Source: Tolypothrix tenuis PCC 7101
Lineage (GTDB): Bacteria > Cyanobacteriota > Cyanobacteriia > Cyanobacteriales > Nostocaceae
Direction of reading: 5' to 3'
Assembly (NCBI RefSeq): GCF_002368295.1
Contig: NZ_AP018248.1
Span: 7,021,281-7,085,280, forward strand
DNA length: 64,000 nucleotides
Shown here: piece after piece, positions 32,833 to 42,782 of the stretch
Layout of the letters: every line of letters begins with the position of its first letter
How positions within the stretch are numbered: the stretch's first letter is position 1
Position numbers and translations under genes: made by a program
Notes under the pieces: model-generated
Database searches by the model: none
What the model was told of the DNA's origin: nothing
The model's input: only the letters and a program-made list of their open reading frames with translations

Positions 32833-33387
32833 TTAAGATTGGGCTTTTTGCTCGAAAGTGGGAGCGTAAACTTGGAGTAGGTTACTAACTTGGCGTAGAA
32901 CTTCATTGCCTGTGCTTTTGCCCACGACCGGCGTTCTATTGTCATTGGGTTGATCGAGGTTACGACCGATCGCTTCACCTATTTGCAGGGCAATTAGTTC
33001 TTGAAGTTCTGCCTTAGCGCGCTGACGCTGGTAGTTAGCACCTTCTTCTGTAGTCGCGTATAGGGGCGGCAGGCGGTTGAGGGCATAAGCCGCAATATCG
33101 CCTACATCTAAAGAGCTTTCGCTAGTAGCTTCAATTTCTGCTACACGGGCGATCGCTTCTGTTAAGACTAACTCCTCCATGACGTTAATAAATTGTTTGC
33201 GAGGTACCGCCACAACTTCTCCAGTTAATAGCGCCCCCATTAATCTATCCAGCGCCATATACTCTTCTATTGAGAGTTCAGAGGCGTTATCACAGATGCG
33301 CCCAACTTCTGCTTCCATTGCTGGTGTCAAATAACCATCCTGGAGAGCTTGTTCTACAATTTTTTCAATACTCATAACGCTCATCAT
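32833..33387 (-). CDS. ComFB-domain protein (late competence development type)
   Basis: A 184-residue protein whose second half is a ComFB domain: MEELVLTEAIARVAEIEATSESSLDVGDIAAYALNRLPPLYATTEEG, then QRQRAKAELQELIALQIGEAIGRN. The N-terminal half is helical (SIEEYMALDRLMGALLTGEV). ComFB-type proteins in cyanobacteria have been reported as receptors for cyclic dinucleotides, so this may be a second-messenger effector; that is knowledge of the family, not seen directly. The true start may be an inner ATG at 33375 (MSIEKIVEQ). Monocistronic. Confidence 0.82.
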   Translation of the reverse strand: MMSVMSIEKIVEQALQDGYLTPAMEAEVGRICDNASELSIEEYMALDRLMGALLTGEVVAVPRKQFINVMEELVLTEAIARVAEIEATSESSLDVGDIAAYALNRLPPLYATTEEGANYQRQRAKAELQELIALQIGEAIGRNLDQPNDNRTPVVGKSTGNEVLRQVSNLLQVYAPTFEQKAQS

Positions 33388-33496
33388 CTTTTAGCCACCG
33401 AAGCAAGGTAGGGACGGTACCAATCTAGTCCATTTTGCCTAATTATAGGCAAAAAAATATACAAATTATGTACAGTCTTGATCAATCTTATCTTTG

Positions 33497-34432
33497 TTAT
33501 TCAACAACCTTAGTTCGCCAAGGCGTAGGATCAACCGATACACCATTAACATAAAGACCCCAGTGCAAATGTGGCCCAGTGGAAGCACCCGTTGAACCGA
33601 CTGCACCAATTAGCTGCCCTGGTTGAACAATGTCGCCTTCTTTGACATTAATGCGACTGAGGTGCATGAAAATACTGGTGACTCCTTGACCGTGATCGAT
33701 GCCAATGACATTACCGTGAACCCGAAAACCTTGGGAAATTTTGCCAACTAAAGCAACTTTTCCCGCCGCTGGGGCAACTACGGGTGAACCCGCTGCACCA
33801 GCGTAGTCAACGCCACGATGATAATAATCATCTGCAAATTTACCATTATAGTAACGGCGAACACCATAAATTGTACTCACACGCCCTTTGTTTGGCTGTA
33901 AAAAAGGGCCACTCCAGTACTTTTCGGGTGTTTGTAAGGCTTTAAAAGCTGCCACACGTTTGAGTTCTAGCTCTGTGGCTTCTACTCCAGCTTTCCCTGG
34001 TGGTAGGTTTATTCGCTGTACAGGAAAGGTGCGTTTTTGCACTTGCACTGATAAGTTTTGCACCTGATCGTCCCCGGTAACTCGAAGTGTTCTATTGCCA
34101 GCCTTTTCTAGGGGACTTGTGGGGATAAAAGCCCGATATTGATTAGGTGCAATTTCAAACGCAGGGTAAGTCTTATCGCCACTCGTCACTGTGGGATTAT
34201 TACCATTGGCGGGATTATCTACATTAATCACAACTGAGATTGTGTCACCCAACTTAGGACTATTAGGATTTACCTGTACCTGCAAAGCATCGACAGGCAA
34301 TGCCAAGGCGACGGGAATCGCAGCCAACATCCCCATGAACAAATTTGTTGTTCGTCGCTGGGGTGTAAGACTTTTGATATTAAAACCAAGCCACTGAGTT
34401 TGAGAATTATTAGTGCGATTCTCGATAGTCAT
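33497..34432 (-). CDS. M23 family metallopeptidase (LytM-type endopeptidase)
   Basis: About 311 residues from ATG 34432 (MTIENRTNNSQTQW); a TTG at 34465 extends the frame. Residues about 30-50 form a signal or membrane segment (LFMGMLAAIPVALALPVDA). A beta-rich middle domain precedes the Zn-dependent LytM domain with YYHRGVDYAGAAGSPVVAP (first His/Asp ligands) and GASTGPHLHWGLY (HxH ligand). All ligands look intact, so the enzyme should cleave peptide crosslinks in peptidoglycan outside the membrane. Monocistronic. Confidence 0.9.
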   Translation of the reverse strand: MTIENRTNNSQTQWLGFNIKSLTPQRRTTNLFMGMLAAIPVALALPVDALQVQVNPNSPKLGDTISVVINVDNPANGNNPTVTSGDKTYPAFEIAPNQYRAFIPTSPLEKAGNRTLRVTGDDQVQNLSVQVQKRTFPVQRINLPPGKAGVEATELELKRVAAFKALQTPEKYWSGPFLQPNKGRVSTIYGVRRYYNGKFADDYYHRGVDYAGAAGSPVVAPAAGKVALVGKISQGFRVHGNVIGIDHGQGVTSIFMHLSRINVKEGDIVQPGQLIGAVGSTGASTGPHLHWGLYVNGVSVDPTPWRTKVVE

Positions 34433-34733
34433 AGAGCCACAAAAAAACCTAACTTCTGTGGACAACAGACTAGCTTACTATTACTAGTGTTTCCTCATAG
34501 AAGTAAATATTCTCTAAAAAGATAAATCTTTTTAAATTGTCCAGAGGTTAAACTCTAATTGCCTTTTTGTCAAGAATCGGGAACCAAAATTATTTTAAAT
34601 CTTTTGGCTAGCTGAAATAAATCACAGTTTAGCCATCAAGAAAAGAAGAATTTAGGGAATTACGGATAGTGTAACTGTATTTCTAGTTTAGTCTAGCGAT
34701 CGCAGACAATTATTTTTATACTGTTACAAAATT

Positions 34734-35690
34734 TTAGCTAAACCAAGCCAGCCACAGAGGAAGTACTAGGAGCAATCCGACAAAAGTTAAGGCAATACTG
34801 CTGGCTAGCAAGTTTCGGTCTAATTCATAAACTTCCGCCAAAATCAGTACTGAAAGCCCTGTGGGTGTCCCAGACATCAGTACTAGTACTAACCTTGGTT
34901 CACCAATTACACCTACATAGGTAGCACCTAACCCCACCAACAAAGGCACAATCAAAACTTTCAGCAGACTGGCAACTATAGCCATTTTCAAACTATTTCC
35001 GATTTTGATGGCTGTCATTCGCAAGCCCACCAACAACAAAGCAAAAGCTATCACTACCCAAACAGCTTGTTCTAGACCTGACTCAACGACTGGGGGCAAT
35101 TTGATAAATTGAGTATTTAAGCCAATAAAAAATGCCCACAAACTCGGAACAGTTATTAAATCCCGGACTTGAATCCACCAATGGTTTTTGATTTCTCTGT
35201 TACCAAAATAGCTGGCAATTAAAACAGCAATGCCGTAGGTGCCGATAACATTGTTAGTAACGCTGAATAATACTGCCCAGTCCATATTGCTAGGGCCAGT
35301 TAACACCTGTGCGAGTGTCAAGCCGACAAAGCCTGTGTTGCCTAAAATCGTAGCTAAAATAAAACTGCCTAAACTGGCTCGCACCACAGGATCGTCAAAT
35401 GAATTTTCTGCTTGCTGTTTGGGACTAGTGCTGACTCGCAATCCCCACCAAAATAACAGTGCGAAAACCAGACTCAGCAGCAATACTCCAATGGCGATCG
35501 CAGGTATTAGCCCCCCATGAGATAAATCAGTGTGACGTGCTAAAACAAAAAGTTGCAGGGGAACTCCTACCCAATAAAGCCCATACCCCAGTAATTTGAG
35601 AAAACTATCGGGGATAAACCGAGATAGTACTAGTCCTAGTCCTATCCAGGTCAATAGAGGAGTGTAAGCATGGAACAGGTTTTCAATCAT
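34734..35690 (-). CDS. AEC-family transporter (auxin efflux carrier/malate permease type)
   Basis: About 318 residues from ATG 35690 (MIENLFHAYTPLL). Ten predicted membrane helices with the central break typical of the AEC fold; conserved features include LYWVGVPLQLFVLARH, LGNTGFVGLTLAQVLTG and the C-terminal VLMSGTPTGLSVLILAEVYELD. Members export small organic anions or auxin-like compounds, but substrates in cyanobacteria are unknown. Alone in its transcription unit. Confidence 0.85.
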   Translation of the reverse strand: MIENLFHAYTPLLTWIGLGLVLSRFIPDSFLKLLGYGLYWVGVPLQLFVLARHTDLSHGGLIPAIAIGVLLLSLVFALLFWWGLRVSTSPKQQAENSFDDPVVRASLGSFILATILGNTGFVGLTLAQVLTGPSNMDWAVLFSVTNNVIGTYGIAVLIASYFGNREIKNHWWIQVRDLITVPSLWAFFIGLNTQFIKLPPVVESGLEQAVWVVIAFALLLVGLRMTAIKIGNSLKMAIVASLLKVLIVPLLVGLGATYVGVIGEPRLVLVLMSGTPTGLSVLILAEVYELDRNLLASSIALTFVGLLLVLPLWLAWFS

Positions 35691-35931
35691 CGTCAAATTG
35701 GCACCTTTATTCAGGTGTCAGCAGGATTGCTGTAAACAGCACTTTCCTATTGTCAAACTGTTACGACTTTTTACTTATTGCTTTACAAAATTTAAAATAC
35801 TTGACGTTTAGCCCTAAGAGTTAGTAGCCAAAGCTTAAGAAAACCTTTATTTTTAGGACTTCTAGGTAACTGGAAACAGCTTTTAGTGGAAATAAATAAT
35901 TTATAAGATAAAAAACTTTAAATATAGTCAA

Positions 35932-36621
35932 TTAATTGATAAGTTTAACTTTTAGCTTTAATTGACCGTCTTCGAGATGCACAATGCGATCGCCTATATC
36001 AAGAATCCGGTTGTCATGAGTCACCATGAGGATGGTACAGCCTTGCTCCTTTGCCAATTGTTGCATGAGGTTGACGACATCTCGCCCCGACTGACCATCA
36101 AGCGCCGCAGTCGGTTCATCAGCTAGAACAATTTGGGGATGACTGACTAAAGCACGGGCGATCGCAACTCGCTGTTTTTGCCCCCCTGATAATTGATCGG
36201 GGTAGTAATGCAAGCAATTTCCTAAGCCTACTTGCTCTAACATCTGAGCTGAACGCCTATGCATTTCGGCTAATTCAATATGCTGGTGGAATTCCAAACC
36301 CATTTTGACGTTCTGGAGTGCCGTCAAGCTACCGTGTAAATTGTGCGCTTGAAAAATATAACCGTTACGTCGTCGTGACTCTACTAGTTGTTGGTGACTA
36401 GCACCGCAAAGTTCTCTTCCCAAAACCTGCAAACTACCAAATTGGGCAGAACGCAACCCACCCACCAAGGTAAGAAGTGTAGTCTTCCCAGAACCAGAGG
36501 GGCCAGTCATAAAAACTATTTCACCACTGTAAATCTCCAGGTTGATATTAAATAAAACTTGCTTGCGGAGTTGACCATGACCAAAATAGTGGTCGAGATT
36601 GCGGATCGAGATGACTGGCAT
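35932..36621 (-). CDS. devA: DevA-type ABC transporter ATP-binding protein
   Basis: About 229 residues from ATG 36621 (MPVISIRNLDHYFGHGQLRKQ); upstream in-frame sequence to 36705 is heptamer-repeat-derived and not conserved. Walker A is GPSGSGKTTLL, the signature is LSGGQKQR, Walker B is QIVLADEPTAALD, and the H-loop is VTHDNR. Last gene of a devB-devC-devA operon. In heterocyst formers DevBCA, with TolC, exports glycolipids for the heterocyst envelope; several paralogues exist, so this may serve another lipid or stress function. Confidence 0.88.
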   Translation of the reverse strand: MPVISIRNLDHYFGHGQLRKQVLFNINLEIYSGEIVFMTGPSGSGKTTLLTLVGGLRSAQFGSLQVLGRELCGASHQQLVESRRRNGYIFQAHNLHGSLTALQNVKMGLEFHQHIELAEMHRRSAQMLEQVGLGNCLHYYPDQLSGGQKQRVAIARALVSHPQIVLADEPTAALDGQSGRDVVNLMQQLAKEQGCTILMVTHDNRILDIGDRIVHLEDGQLKLKVKLIN

Positions 36622-36742
36622 AGTGGGGATTGGGGATTGGGGACTAGGAACAGCAACGGGGCAGGGGGCAGGGAGCAGGGGGAAATAATTAATGACCAAC
36701 ACCAATTACTAATGCCCTATGCCCAATGCCCCATGCCCATTA

Positions 36743-37918
36743 CTAAAACATATCAGCGGGGTCAGCAGATTGGAGTTTGCGGGTGGCGATCGCACCGGAA
36801 ATGGTACACATGATGATGGTGAGCAATAGCACTTGTAAAGCTCTGATTCCAGTCATGTAAATTGGTAAATTTGTGGCGTTGCGGGTGAGATGATACAGCC
36901 CTAAAGAGGCTGCTGTACCGGGAATAAAGCCTAACAAAGCCAAAATTACTGCTTCTTCAAACACTACGCAGAGTAAGTATAAATTGCGATAACCCATTGC
37001 TTTAAAGGTGGCATATTCTCTGACATGGGCATTCACATCTGTAGACAGGACTTGATAAACCAGAATTACCCCTACAGAAAAACCCATTGAGACACCGAGA
37101 TTAAAAATAAATCCGATTGGGGAGTTGCGACTCCAAAAATCATTTTCAAATTGAATAAATTGTTCATGAGTTAGGACTTTGACTTCGTTTCCTAGATGGG
37201 ATTTTAATCCTGCTACTACCTGTTGAATGTCGGCACCGGGTTGTAGCTGAATCAAACCGACACTGATATTGGCTGCTGGTTGGTGTGGAAATAAGCGCAG
37301 AAAGTTCTCATCGCTAGTCATTAAAGTGCCATCAGCACCAAAAGAAGCCCCGACTTTAAATAAACCACTAATAGTTACCGTTCGGCGTTCAATTTCGGTC
37401 TTTACAGGCTTACCCTGTTCCAGTTGGGAAATTGTTTCTTGGTATTCGCCCCTAGCGCCACGGTCGAACAAGACGGTATATGGTTGTTTAATTGCTTGTA
37501 ATTGTTGGTTAACTTCCGGTAAATCGAAAGTTGGTTTATCTGGGTTGAATCCAATGACGAGAATTTCTGTGTCACGCCTTGTTTGGGGATTCTTCCAGAT
37601 CATTGTGCCGATATAAATTCCTTCAGCTGACTTTACCCCTGGTATATCCATAGCTTGATAAAGTCGCCGCCGAGAAAAGGTAGATATTCTTTGCAGGTTA
37701 CGGGTTTGGGAACCAATAACAACGATGTCTGAAAGTAAACTGTGATGCAGTCTGGTGTTACTGTCATATAAAGCACTCTGAAAGCCAAACTGCATAAACA
37801 TTAGAACATCAGCAAAAGCAATGCCTGATAATGCTACCAGCAGCCGACTTTTTTCATGACTCAGTTGCAGCCATCCTAAAGGCGTTCGTCGTCGCAGTTG
37901 TTGCAGAATTCCCATCAT
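36743..37918 (-). CDS. devC: DevC-type ABC transporter permease
   Basis: A 391-residue FtsX/MacB-fold permease. One N-terminal helix (LLVALSGIAFADVLMFMQFGF), a large extracytoplasmic domain at about 60-260, then three C-terminal helices (IGFIFNLGVSMGFSVGVILVYQVL, YLLCVVFEEAVILALLGFIPG, IRALQVLLLTIIMCTISGAI). The characteristic start region RRRTPLGWLQLSHEKSRL is shared by DevC proteins. Works with DevB and DevA as a periplasm-spanning exporter. Start is either of two adjacent ATGs (37918 or 37915). Confidence 0.88.
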   Translation of the reverse strand: MMGILQQLRRRTPLGWLQLSHEKSRLLVALSGIAFADVLMFMQFGFQSALYDSNTRLHHSLLSDIVVIGSQTRNLQRISTFSRRRLYQAMDIPGVKSAEGIYIGTMIWKNPQTRRDTEILVIGFNPDKPTFDLPEVNQQLQAIKQPYTVLFDRGARGEYQETISQLEQGKPVKTEIERRTVTISGLFKVGASFGADGTLMTSDENFLRLFPHQPAANISVGLIQLQPGADIQQVVAGLKSHLGNEVKVLTHEQFIQFENDFWSRNSPIGFIFNLGVSMGFSVGVILVYQVLSTDVNAHVREYATFKAMGYRNLYLLCVVFEEAVILALLGFIPGTAASLGLYHLTRNATNLPIYMTGIRALQVLLLTIIMCTISGAIATRKLQSADPADMF

Positions 37919-37957
37919 TGAAAGTGGTGAGTAAAGTCATGATTCATAGAGACACAG

Positions 37958-37977
37958 AGACGCGATGAATCGCGTCT
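37958..37977. repeat. GACGCGAT hairpin repeat, copy 4
   Basis: Palindrome AGACGCGATGAATCGCGTCT in the 88-bp gap between devB and devC, followed by direct TTTTGAATTTTGAA repeats near 38013. Confidence 0.65.
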
Positions 37978-38006
37978 GTACAAGAGTCAACAGTCAAATA
38001 GAGTTC

Positions 38007-39245
38007 TTAATTTTGAATTTTGAATTTTGAATTGTTTTGTCCCTTTGATAGTTGAATAACCACTTTGACTTGCATATTGGTAAACTTGGCAGCTTTCTGG
38101 CTGGAGTCTGGATCTAAACGTACATGAACTTCAATAATTCGGCTATCAATGTTACTAGCAGGATCAGTATTGATTACATTTTGGCGGCGGACTTGTAAAC
38201 CAACCCAATCGACTGTTCCCTGCAATTCTTGGGGGAGAAATTCATTAACTACCCGCACTCTTTGCCCTGGATGGACTTTGCTGATATCGCTTTCGTAAAC
38301 TTCAGCTACTGCATACATCTGGCTGGTTTGTCCAAGATTGGCGATACCATCATCTGAAACTATTTCTCCCGGACGGCTGTGAATCTCAAATACTTGACCA
38401 GCTTGAGGCGATCGCACGTAAGCTTGTTGTAAGTTTGCTTGTGCCAAATTCATTGCTGCTATGGCACGATCTACTTCTGCTTTAGCTGCTGCAACATCGA
38501 CGCTGCGAACTTCACTAATTTGATCTAGGTTAGCTGCGGCTTCTTTCAGTTGTTGTTGGCTTGCTGATTGGATTTGCTGCAACTGCGCTTGCGCTTGTTG
38601 GAGATTTTTACGCGCACTTTCTGAGGCGAGGCTTTTACTTTCTTTTTGCGAGGCAGAAATTGCACCTTGTTCATACAACTGCTGATAGCGGTTGTCTTCT
38701 GCTGCGGCGTTATCAACTTGAGCCTGCAAACGTTCAACTGTAGCGATTTGTGCCTCAATATTGCCTTTGCGTTCTGCTGCTAAACGTGCGATCGCAGCTT
38801 GTTGGGCGAGGATTTCACCACGTTTCGCGCCAGCTTGAGTTTTAGCGAGGTTCGCTTGGGCAACTTTGACTTGTTCTTGGGCTTCTTTTAATGCAGCTTG
38901 TAGGCGATCGCGACTGTCTAAAATGGCTATGATTTGTCCTTTTTTAACTTTATCTCCTTCCTTAATTAACAACTGCTCTACCCGGCTTCCCTGTGTAGAA
39001 ACAGTAGCAGAAAGTTTAATTATCTCTCCCTTTGGCTCAAGTCTTCCTAAAGCTGTTACTGTTGTGATTTCTGGTAATTTTTTCGCTGCGATTTTTGTAT
39101 CTGAATTACCAGAATATTGCCATCGTTTTACTGCATAAAAGCTGATGCCGCCAACCAATAAAGATGCAACTATACTGATAAATACAGATAGACGCAGAAT
39201 CGATTTAGGGGACAATCTGTACCCTAACTTTGAGTTTTGCACCAT
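38007..39245 (-). CDS. devB: DevB-type membrane fusion protein (HlyD family)
   Basis: A 412-residue periplasmic adaptor. N-terminal anchor at about 18-38 (LSVFISIVASLLVGGISFYAV), then a lipoyl-like half domain (TVTALGRLEPKGEIIKLSA), a long alpha-helical hairpin rich in Q/A (VKVAQANLAKTQAGAKRGEI onward to about 265), and the second lipoyl half (AYVRSPQAGQVFEIHSRPGE), followed by a beta-barrel region. This is the standard DevB layout linking the ABC pump to an outer-membrane TolC channel. First gene of the operon; 630 bp upstream is free for regulation, possibly by NtcA, but I saw no clear GTA-N8-TAC site. Confidence 0.88.
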   Translation of the reverse strand: MVQNSKLGYRLSPKSILRLSVFISIVASLLVGGISFYAVKRWQYSGNSDTKIAAKKLPEITTVTALGRLEPKGEIIKLSATVSTQGSRVEQLLIKEGDKVKKGQIIAILDSRDRLQAALKEAQEQVKVAQANLAKTQAGAKRGEILAQQAAIARLAAERKGNIEAQIATVERLQAQVDNAAAEDNRYQQLYEQGAISASQKESKSLASESARKNLQQAQAQLQQIQSASQQQLKEAAANLDQISEVRSVDVAAAKAEVDRAIAAMNLAQANLQQAYVRSPQAGQVFEIHSRPGEIVSDDGIANLGQTSQMYAVAEVYESDISKVHPGQRVRVVNEFLPQELQGTVDWVGLQVRRQNVINTDPASNIDSRIIEVHVRLDPDSSQKAAKFTNMQVKVVIQLSKGQNNSKFKIQN

Positions 39246-39875
39246 ACATTACCTCTTACTGGTGGCGCATACAATCTAAATTTGGAAAGTAATTAGGTTA
39301 TCAATAATTAAGTAATTGCTACCAATTATCTAGTCAGGAATTTACATGAAATTTAGATTGCTTGATGTGAATTAATGAGAATTTGCCTGACAATTCATCG
39401 GCAGTTTTACTTAACTATTGTTTAACCTTCTTATTTGTCATTTAATCTTGACTGACTATTGTTTTATAATTTTTAACTCCATCTAAAAACTGAATATTTG
39501 AGAAACGCACCACAGAACATTTTTATGTAGCAGGATATAACGATAAAAAGCCTGTCTCAAGCATTAAATAATTATGCTTAAATAAACTACTTTTGTTTTG
39601 TTAAGGTCTGGAAGTATGTTAGACGCTTTCAATTTCATGGGTTGTAACAGCGCCAACAATCAAAGCTAAATAACTATATTTCATAACTTTTACATTTTTA
39701 TAAAAATATTGGCTTTGTATGAAATTAACCTGGGTAATGATAAATTTACAGATATTTACATAAATAATGATAGAAAAATGATATCAGTATTATTTAGGGT
39801 ACTTTATGTGTTGTTATTAACGCATCACAGCCCTTATAAACATTTAAAAATCAAGCTCTAATAAATTTTAATTAT
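39246..39875. other. Divergent regulatory region, devB / CHAT gene
   Basis: 630 bp, AT-rich, between divergently oriented genes. No gene, no strong hairpin. Presumably holds both promoters. Confidence 0.4.
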
Positions 39876-42671
39876 ATGGAATTTTCCAGATCTAGCCTAA
39901 ATTCATTTATCAATCATCTTGCTACAGTCTCTATTACATTAACTGCTAACTTTTTAATATTAATCCCCAATCAAGTAGGATTGTCACAGTCATCTTTATC
40001 TTTGAAAAACTCCTATTCAATTAATTACATACCTAGCGGCGCAATGGAGCCAAATTTACAGCATAATGATTCTATCCTCATTGATAAAAAAGCTTACCAA
40101 TCTCAATTACCCAAGCGGGGCGATATTATCTTGTTTAAAGCTAATGCCAATCTCCAGCGAGAGTATCAAAATAGTAATATTACATTTGCAATGCGGATTA
40201 TTGCTTTACCAGGGGAAAAAGTAAAACTACAAAATGGCAAAGTTTACATTAATAACAAACCTTTGAATGAAAGTAAATATCTTAGCCAACAACAGCGTAC
40301 AGCTATTGATGTTTGCCCATCAGGTCAACAAGCACCTTTTTTATCTCGACCAGTTACTATACCGCCCAATTCATATTTAGTATTGGCTGATAATCGTGAT
40401 AGTAGTTACGATGGGCGCTGCTGGGGTGTTATTTCCAAAGAACTAATAATAGGTCAAGCTGTCAGAATAGTTTGGCCTCCATCTCGTCAACAAGAACTTG
40501 ATCCGGCACGAAAAAACCGCAATCTCTCAGCAGAAGAATTATTTATTAATAGCGGAAATCTCGTTTTATCTAATATTAAAGATTTAGGTGATTTAACTAC
40601 AGTTATTAAATATTTTGAGCAGAGGTTAGCTGCTGCACAGAAAAAACCAGACCGCCAATATCAAATTACACCTTTGATGCAACTTGCAAGAGCTTACAAT
40701 CAGTTAGGTGAATCGGAGAAAGCAGTGGCTTATGCTCAACAACTTTTACCCATAGCGGTAGCAAGTCAAAACTATGAAGCACAATTAGCTGCTTTAGTTT
40801 TTTTAAGTAAATATTACCTAGAACTAGCACAATATGATGAAGTAATTAAATATAATCAACAAGTACTAGAAATTACACCTAAGCTGGAAAATCGTAACAA
40901 TCAAGAAAAAATAGCAGCAGCAGCTTTTTATAGTCTAGGACTTGCTTATTTCAATCAGGGAGATTACAACAAAGCTATTGATTCTGCACAAAAAATATTA
41001 GAAAAAGCCAAAAATATTAATGATATAAATCAAACTGTAGAAGCATTAGCTTTTGAAATTATGGGACTTGCTTATTTTGGTATGGGTAACTATGAGCAAG
41101 CAGGTAACTATTCTCAACGAATGTTAGAAAATGTCGATAGTAGTAACTTACAATTGCAAGCAAGAGCTTTATTTATTAAAGGATTATTTTTTTTAGGTAA
41201 ATCAAATTTTGCAGATGCAGAGAAATCATTACTTGAGGCAATGACTATCCAAGAATCTCTGCGAAATCAGTTAGGTGATGAAGATAGTAATAATATTTTT
41301 AAAGTCTCAGTTCTTGATCAGCAGATTGATAATTATATTGTGCTCCAAAAAGTATTAATTACACAAAATAAAATAGAAACAGCCCTAGAAATATCTGAGA
41401 GAGGTAGAGCAAGAGCATTTGTAGATTTATTAGCTAAACGCCAAGATTTATCTAACTCTAATTCACAAAATATATCTCTAACTAATATTCAAAAAATTAA
41501 ACAACTTGCTAAAGCACAAAACGCTACGCTGGTTGAATATTCGGCAGTATGGGATGAATTATACATTTGGGTGGTTAAACCCACAGGAGAAGTCGCATTT
41601 CGCTCAGTTGATCTCGCAAAAATTAATCTAGCCAATGTAGCACAGGGAACTTTGCAATCTGCCGCCAGAATGCCTTTTAGTCGAGGATTAGCCGATACTG
41701 CCATATCAGACTTCGTTCGTAATACTCGTGCAGCTATTGAAGTGAAAGGTAATAACCCATCTGAGGAACCGATAGTTGATAAAAAAGTTAATTCCTCCAG
41801 TTGCATAGGGAAAAAATGTTTTCAACAAATGTATTCTTTGTTAATTGAACCAATCGCTGATTTGCTACCAAAAAATCCTGAATCTCAAATTATTTTTATT
41901 CCTCATCAGTCTTTATTTTTAGTTCCTTTTGCGGCGTTAATAGATCAGGATGGTAATTACTTGATAGAAAAACATACTATCCGCATAGCTCCCTCAATTC
42001 AAGTATTAGACTTGACTCAAAAACAAAAGTTGCAACAGGCAGTACAGCCAAAGGTATTGTTAGTTGGGAATCCTACAATGCCGACTATTCCACCATTGCA
42101 TCCTGGGGAAACACCCCAACAACTAGAACCATTACCAGGCGCAGAACAGGAAGTTTTAGCTATCTCCAAGTTGCTGAAGGCTCAAGTGTTGCTTGGTAAC
42201 CAGGCGACAAAAGCCGCAGTTATACAACAGATGTTAGAAGCTAAAATTATTCACCTAGCAACACATGGGCTGCTGGATGATTTTAAGGGAACAGGAATTC
42301 CTGGTGTAATTGCATTAGCTCCATCGCCACAGGATAATGGTCTGCTAACTGCTGATGAAATTTTTAATTTAAAGCTGAATGCTGATTTAGTTGTCCTCAG
42401 TGCTTGTGAAACAGGGCGAGGTAGGATTACTGGAGATGGAGTAATAGGTTTGTCTCGTTCCTTTATTACTGCTGGTAGCAAGAGTGTCGTTGTTTCCTTG
42501 TGGCAAGTACCAGACGAATCTACTGCTTTGCTTATGCAGGAATTTTATCGTCAATTACAAAAAAATTCTGATAAGGCACAGGCATTACGACAGGCGATGT
42601 TAGCAACTAGTAAGCAGTATTCTGCACCTCGTGACTGGGCAGCTTTTTCTTTGATAGGAGATGCAAAGTAA
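39876..42671 (+). CDS. Fusion protein: degenerate signal peptidase I domain, TPR repeats, CHAT protease
   Basis: A 931-residue protein. Residues about 20-36 are a membrane anchor or signal. Residues 50-205 match type I signal peptidase boxes: YIPSGAMEPNLQ, KRGDIILFK, AMRIIALPGEKV and LADNRDSSYDGRCWGV. Yet the nucleophilic serine is Ala56 (codon GCA) and the general-base lysine is Met106 (codon ATG), so this domain should not cleave signal peptides. Residues about 265-520 hold tetratricopeptide repeats (GLAYFNQGDYNKAIDSAQ, LAYFGMGNYEQAGNYSQ). Residues 650-931 are a CHAT (caspase-like) domain with His797 (HLATHG) and Cys844 (LSACETGRG), apparently intact. It could be a membrane-attached protease switched on by TPR-mediated binding. 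Role unknown. Standalone gene. Confidence 0.85.
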   Translation: MEFSRSSLNSFINHLATVSITLTANFLILIPNQVGLSQSSLSLKNSYSINYIPSGAMEPNLQHNDSILIDKKAYQSQLPKRGDIILFKANANLQREYQNSNITFAMRIIALPGEKVKLQNGKVYINNKPLNESKYLSQQQRTAIDVCPSGQQAPFLSRPVTIPPNSYLVLADNRDSSYDGRCWGVISKELIIGQAVRIVWPPSRQQELDPARKNRNLSAEELFINSGNLVLSNIKDLGDLTTVIKYFEQRLAAAQKKPDRQYQITPLMQLARAYNQLGESEKAVAYAQQLLPIAVASQNYEAQLAALVFLSKYYLELAQYDEVIKYNQQVLEITPKLENRNNQEKIAAAAFYSLGLAYFNQGDYNKAIDSAQKILEKAKNINDINQTVEALAFEIMGLAYFGMGNYEQAGNYSQRMLENVDSSNLQLQARALFIKGLFFLGKSNFADAEKSLLEAMTIQESLRNQLGDEDSNNIFKVSVLDQQIDNYIVLQKVLITQNKIETALEISERGRARAFVDLLAKRQDLSNSNSQNISLTNIQKIKQLAKAQNATLVEYSAVWDELYIWVVKPTGEVAFRSVDLAKINLANVAQGTLQSAARMPFSRGLADTAISDFVRNTRAAIEVKGNNPSEEPIVDKKVNSSSCIGKKCFQQMYSLLIEPIADLLPKNPESQIIFIPHQSLFLVPFAALIDQDGNYLIEKHTIRIAPSIQVLDLTQKQKLQQAVQPKVLLVGNPTMPTIPPLHPGETPQQLEPLPGAEQEVLAISKLLKAQVLLGNQATKAAVIQQMLEAKIIHLATHGLLDDFKGTGIPGVIALAPSPQDNGLLTADEIFNLKLNADLVVLSACETGRGRITGDGVIGLSRSFITAGSKSVVVSLWQVPDESTALLMQEFYRQLQKNSDKAQALRQAMLATSKQYSAPRDWAAFSLIGDAK

Positions 42672-42782
42672 TACTAATTCAAGTTGAAAATTAATATGGA
42701 TTTAATAGCTCTACCAATTGCCTAAAATTTGCTAACACATCTAAACCTGAATTTGAATTCGTAATTACGTAGACGCGCAGAG

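Noticed and set aside
36622..36705. Longer DevA N-terminus
   Set aside because: The added residues come from proline/serine-coding heptamer repeats and precede the conserved start MPVISIRNL.
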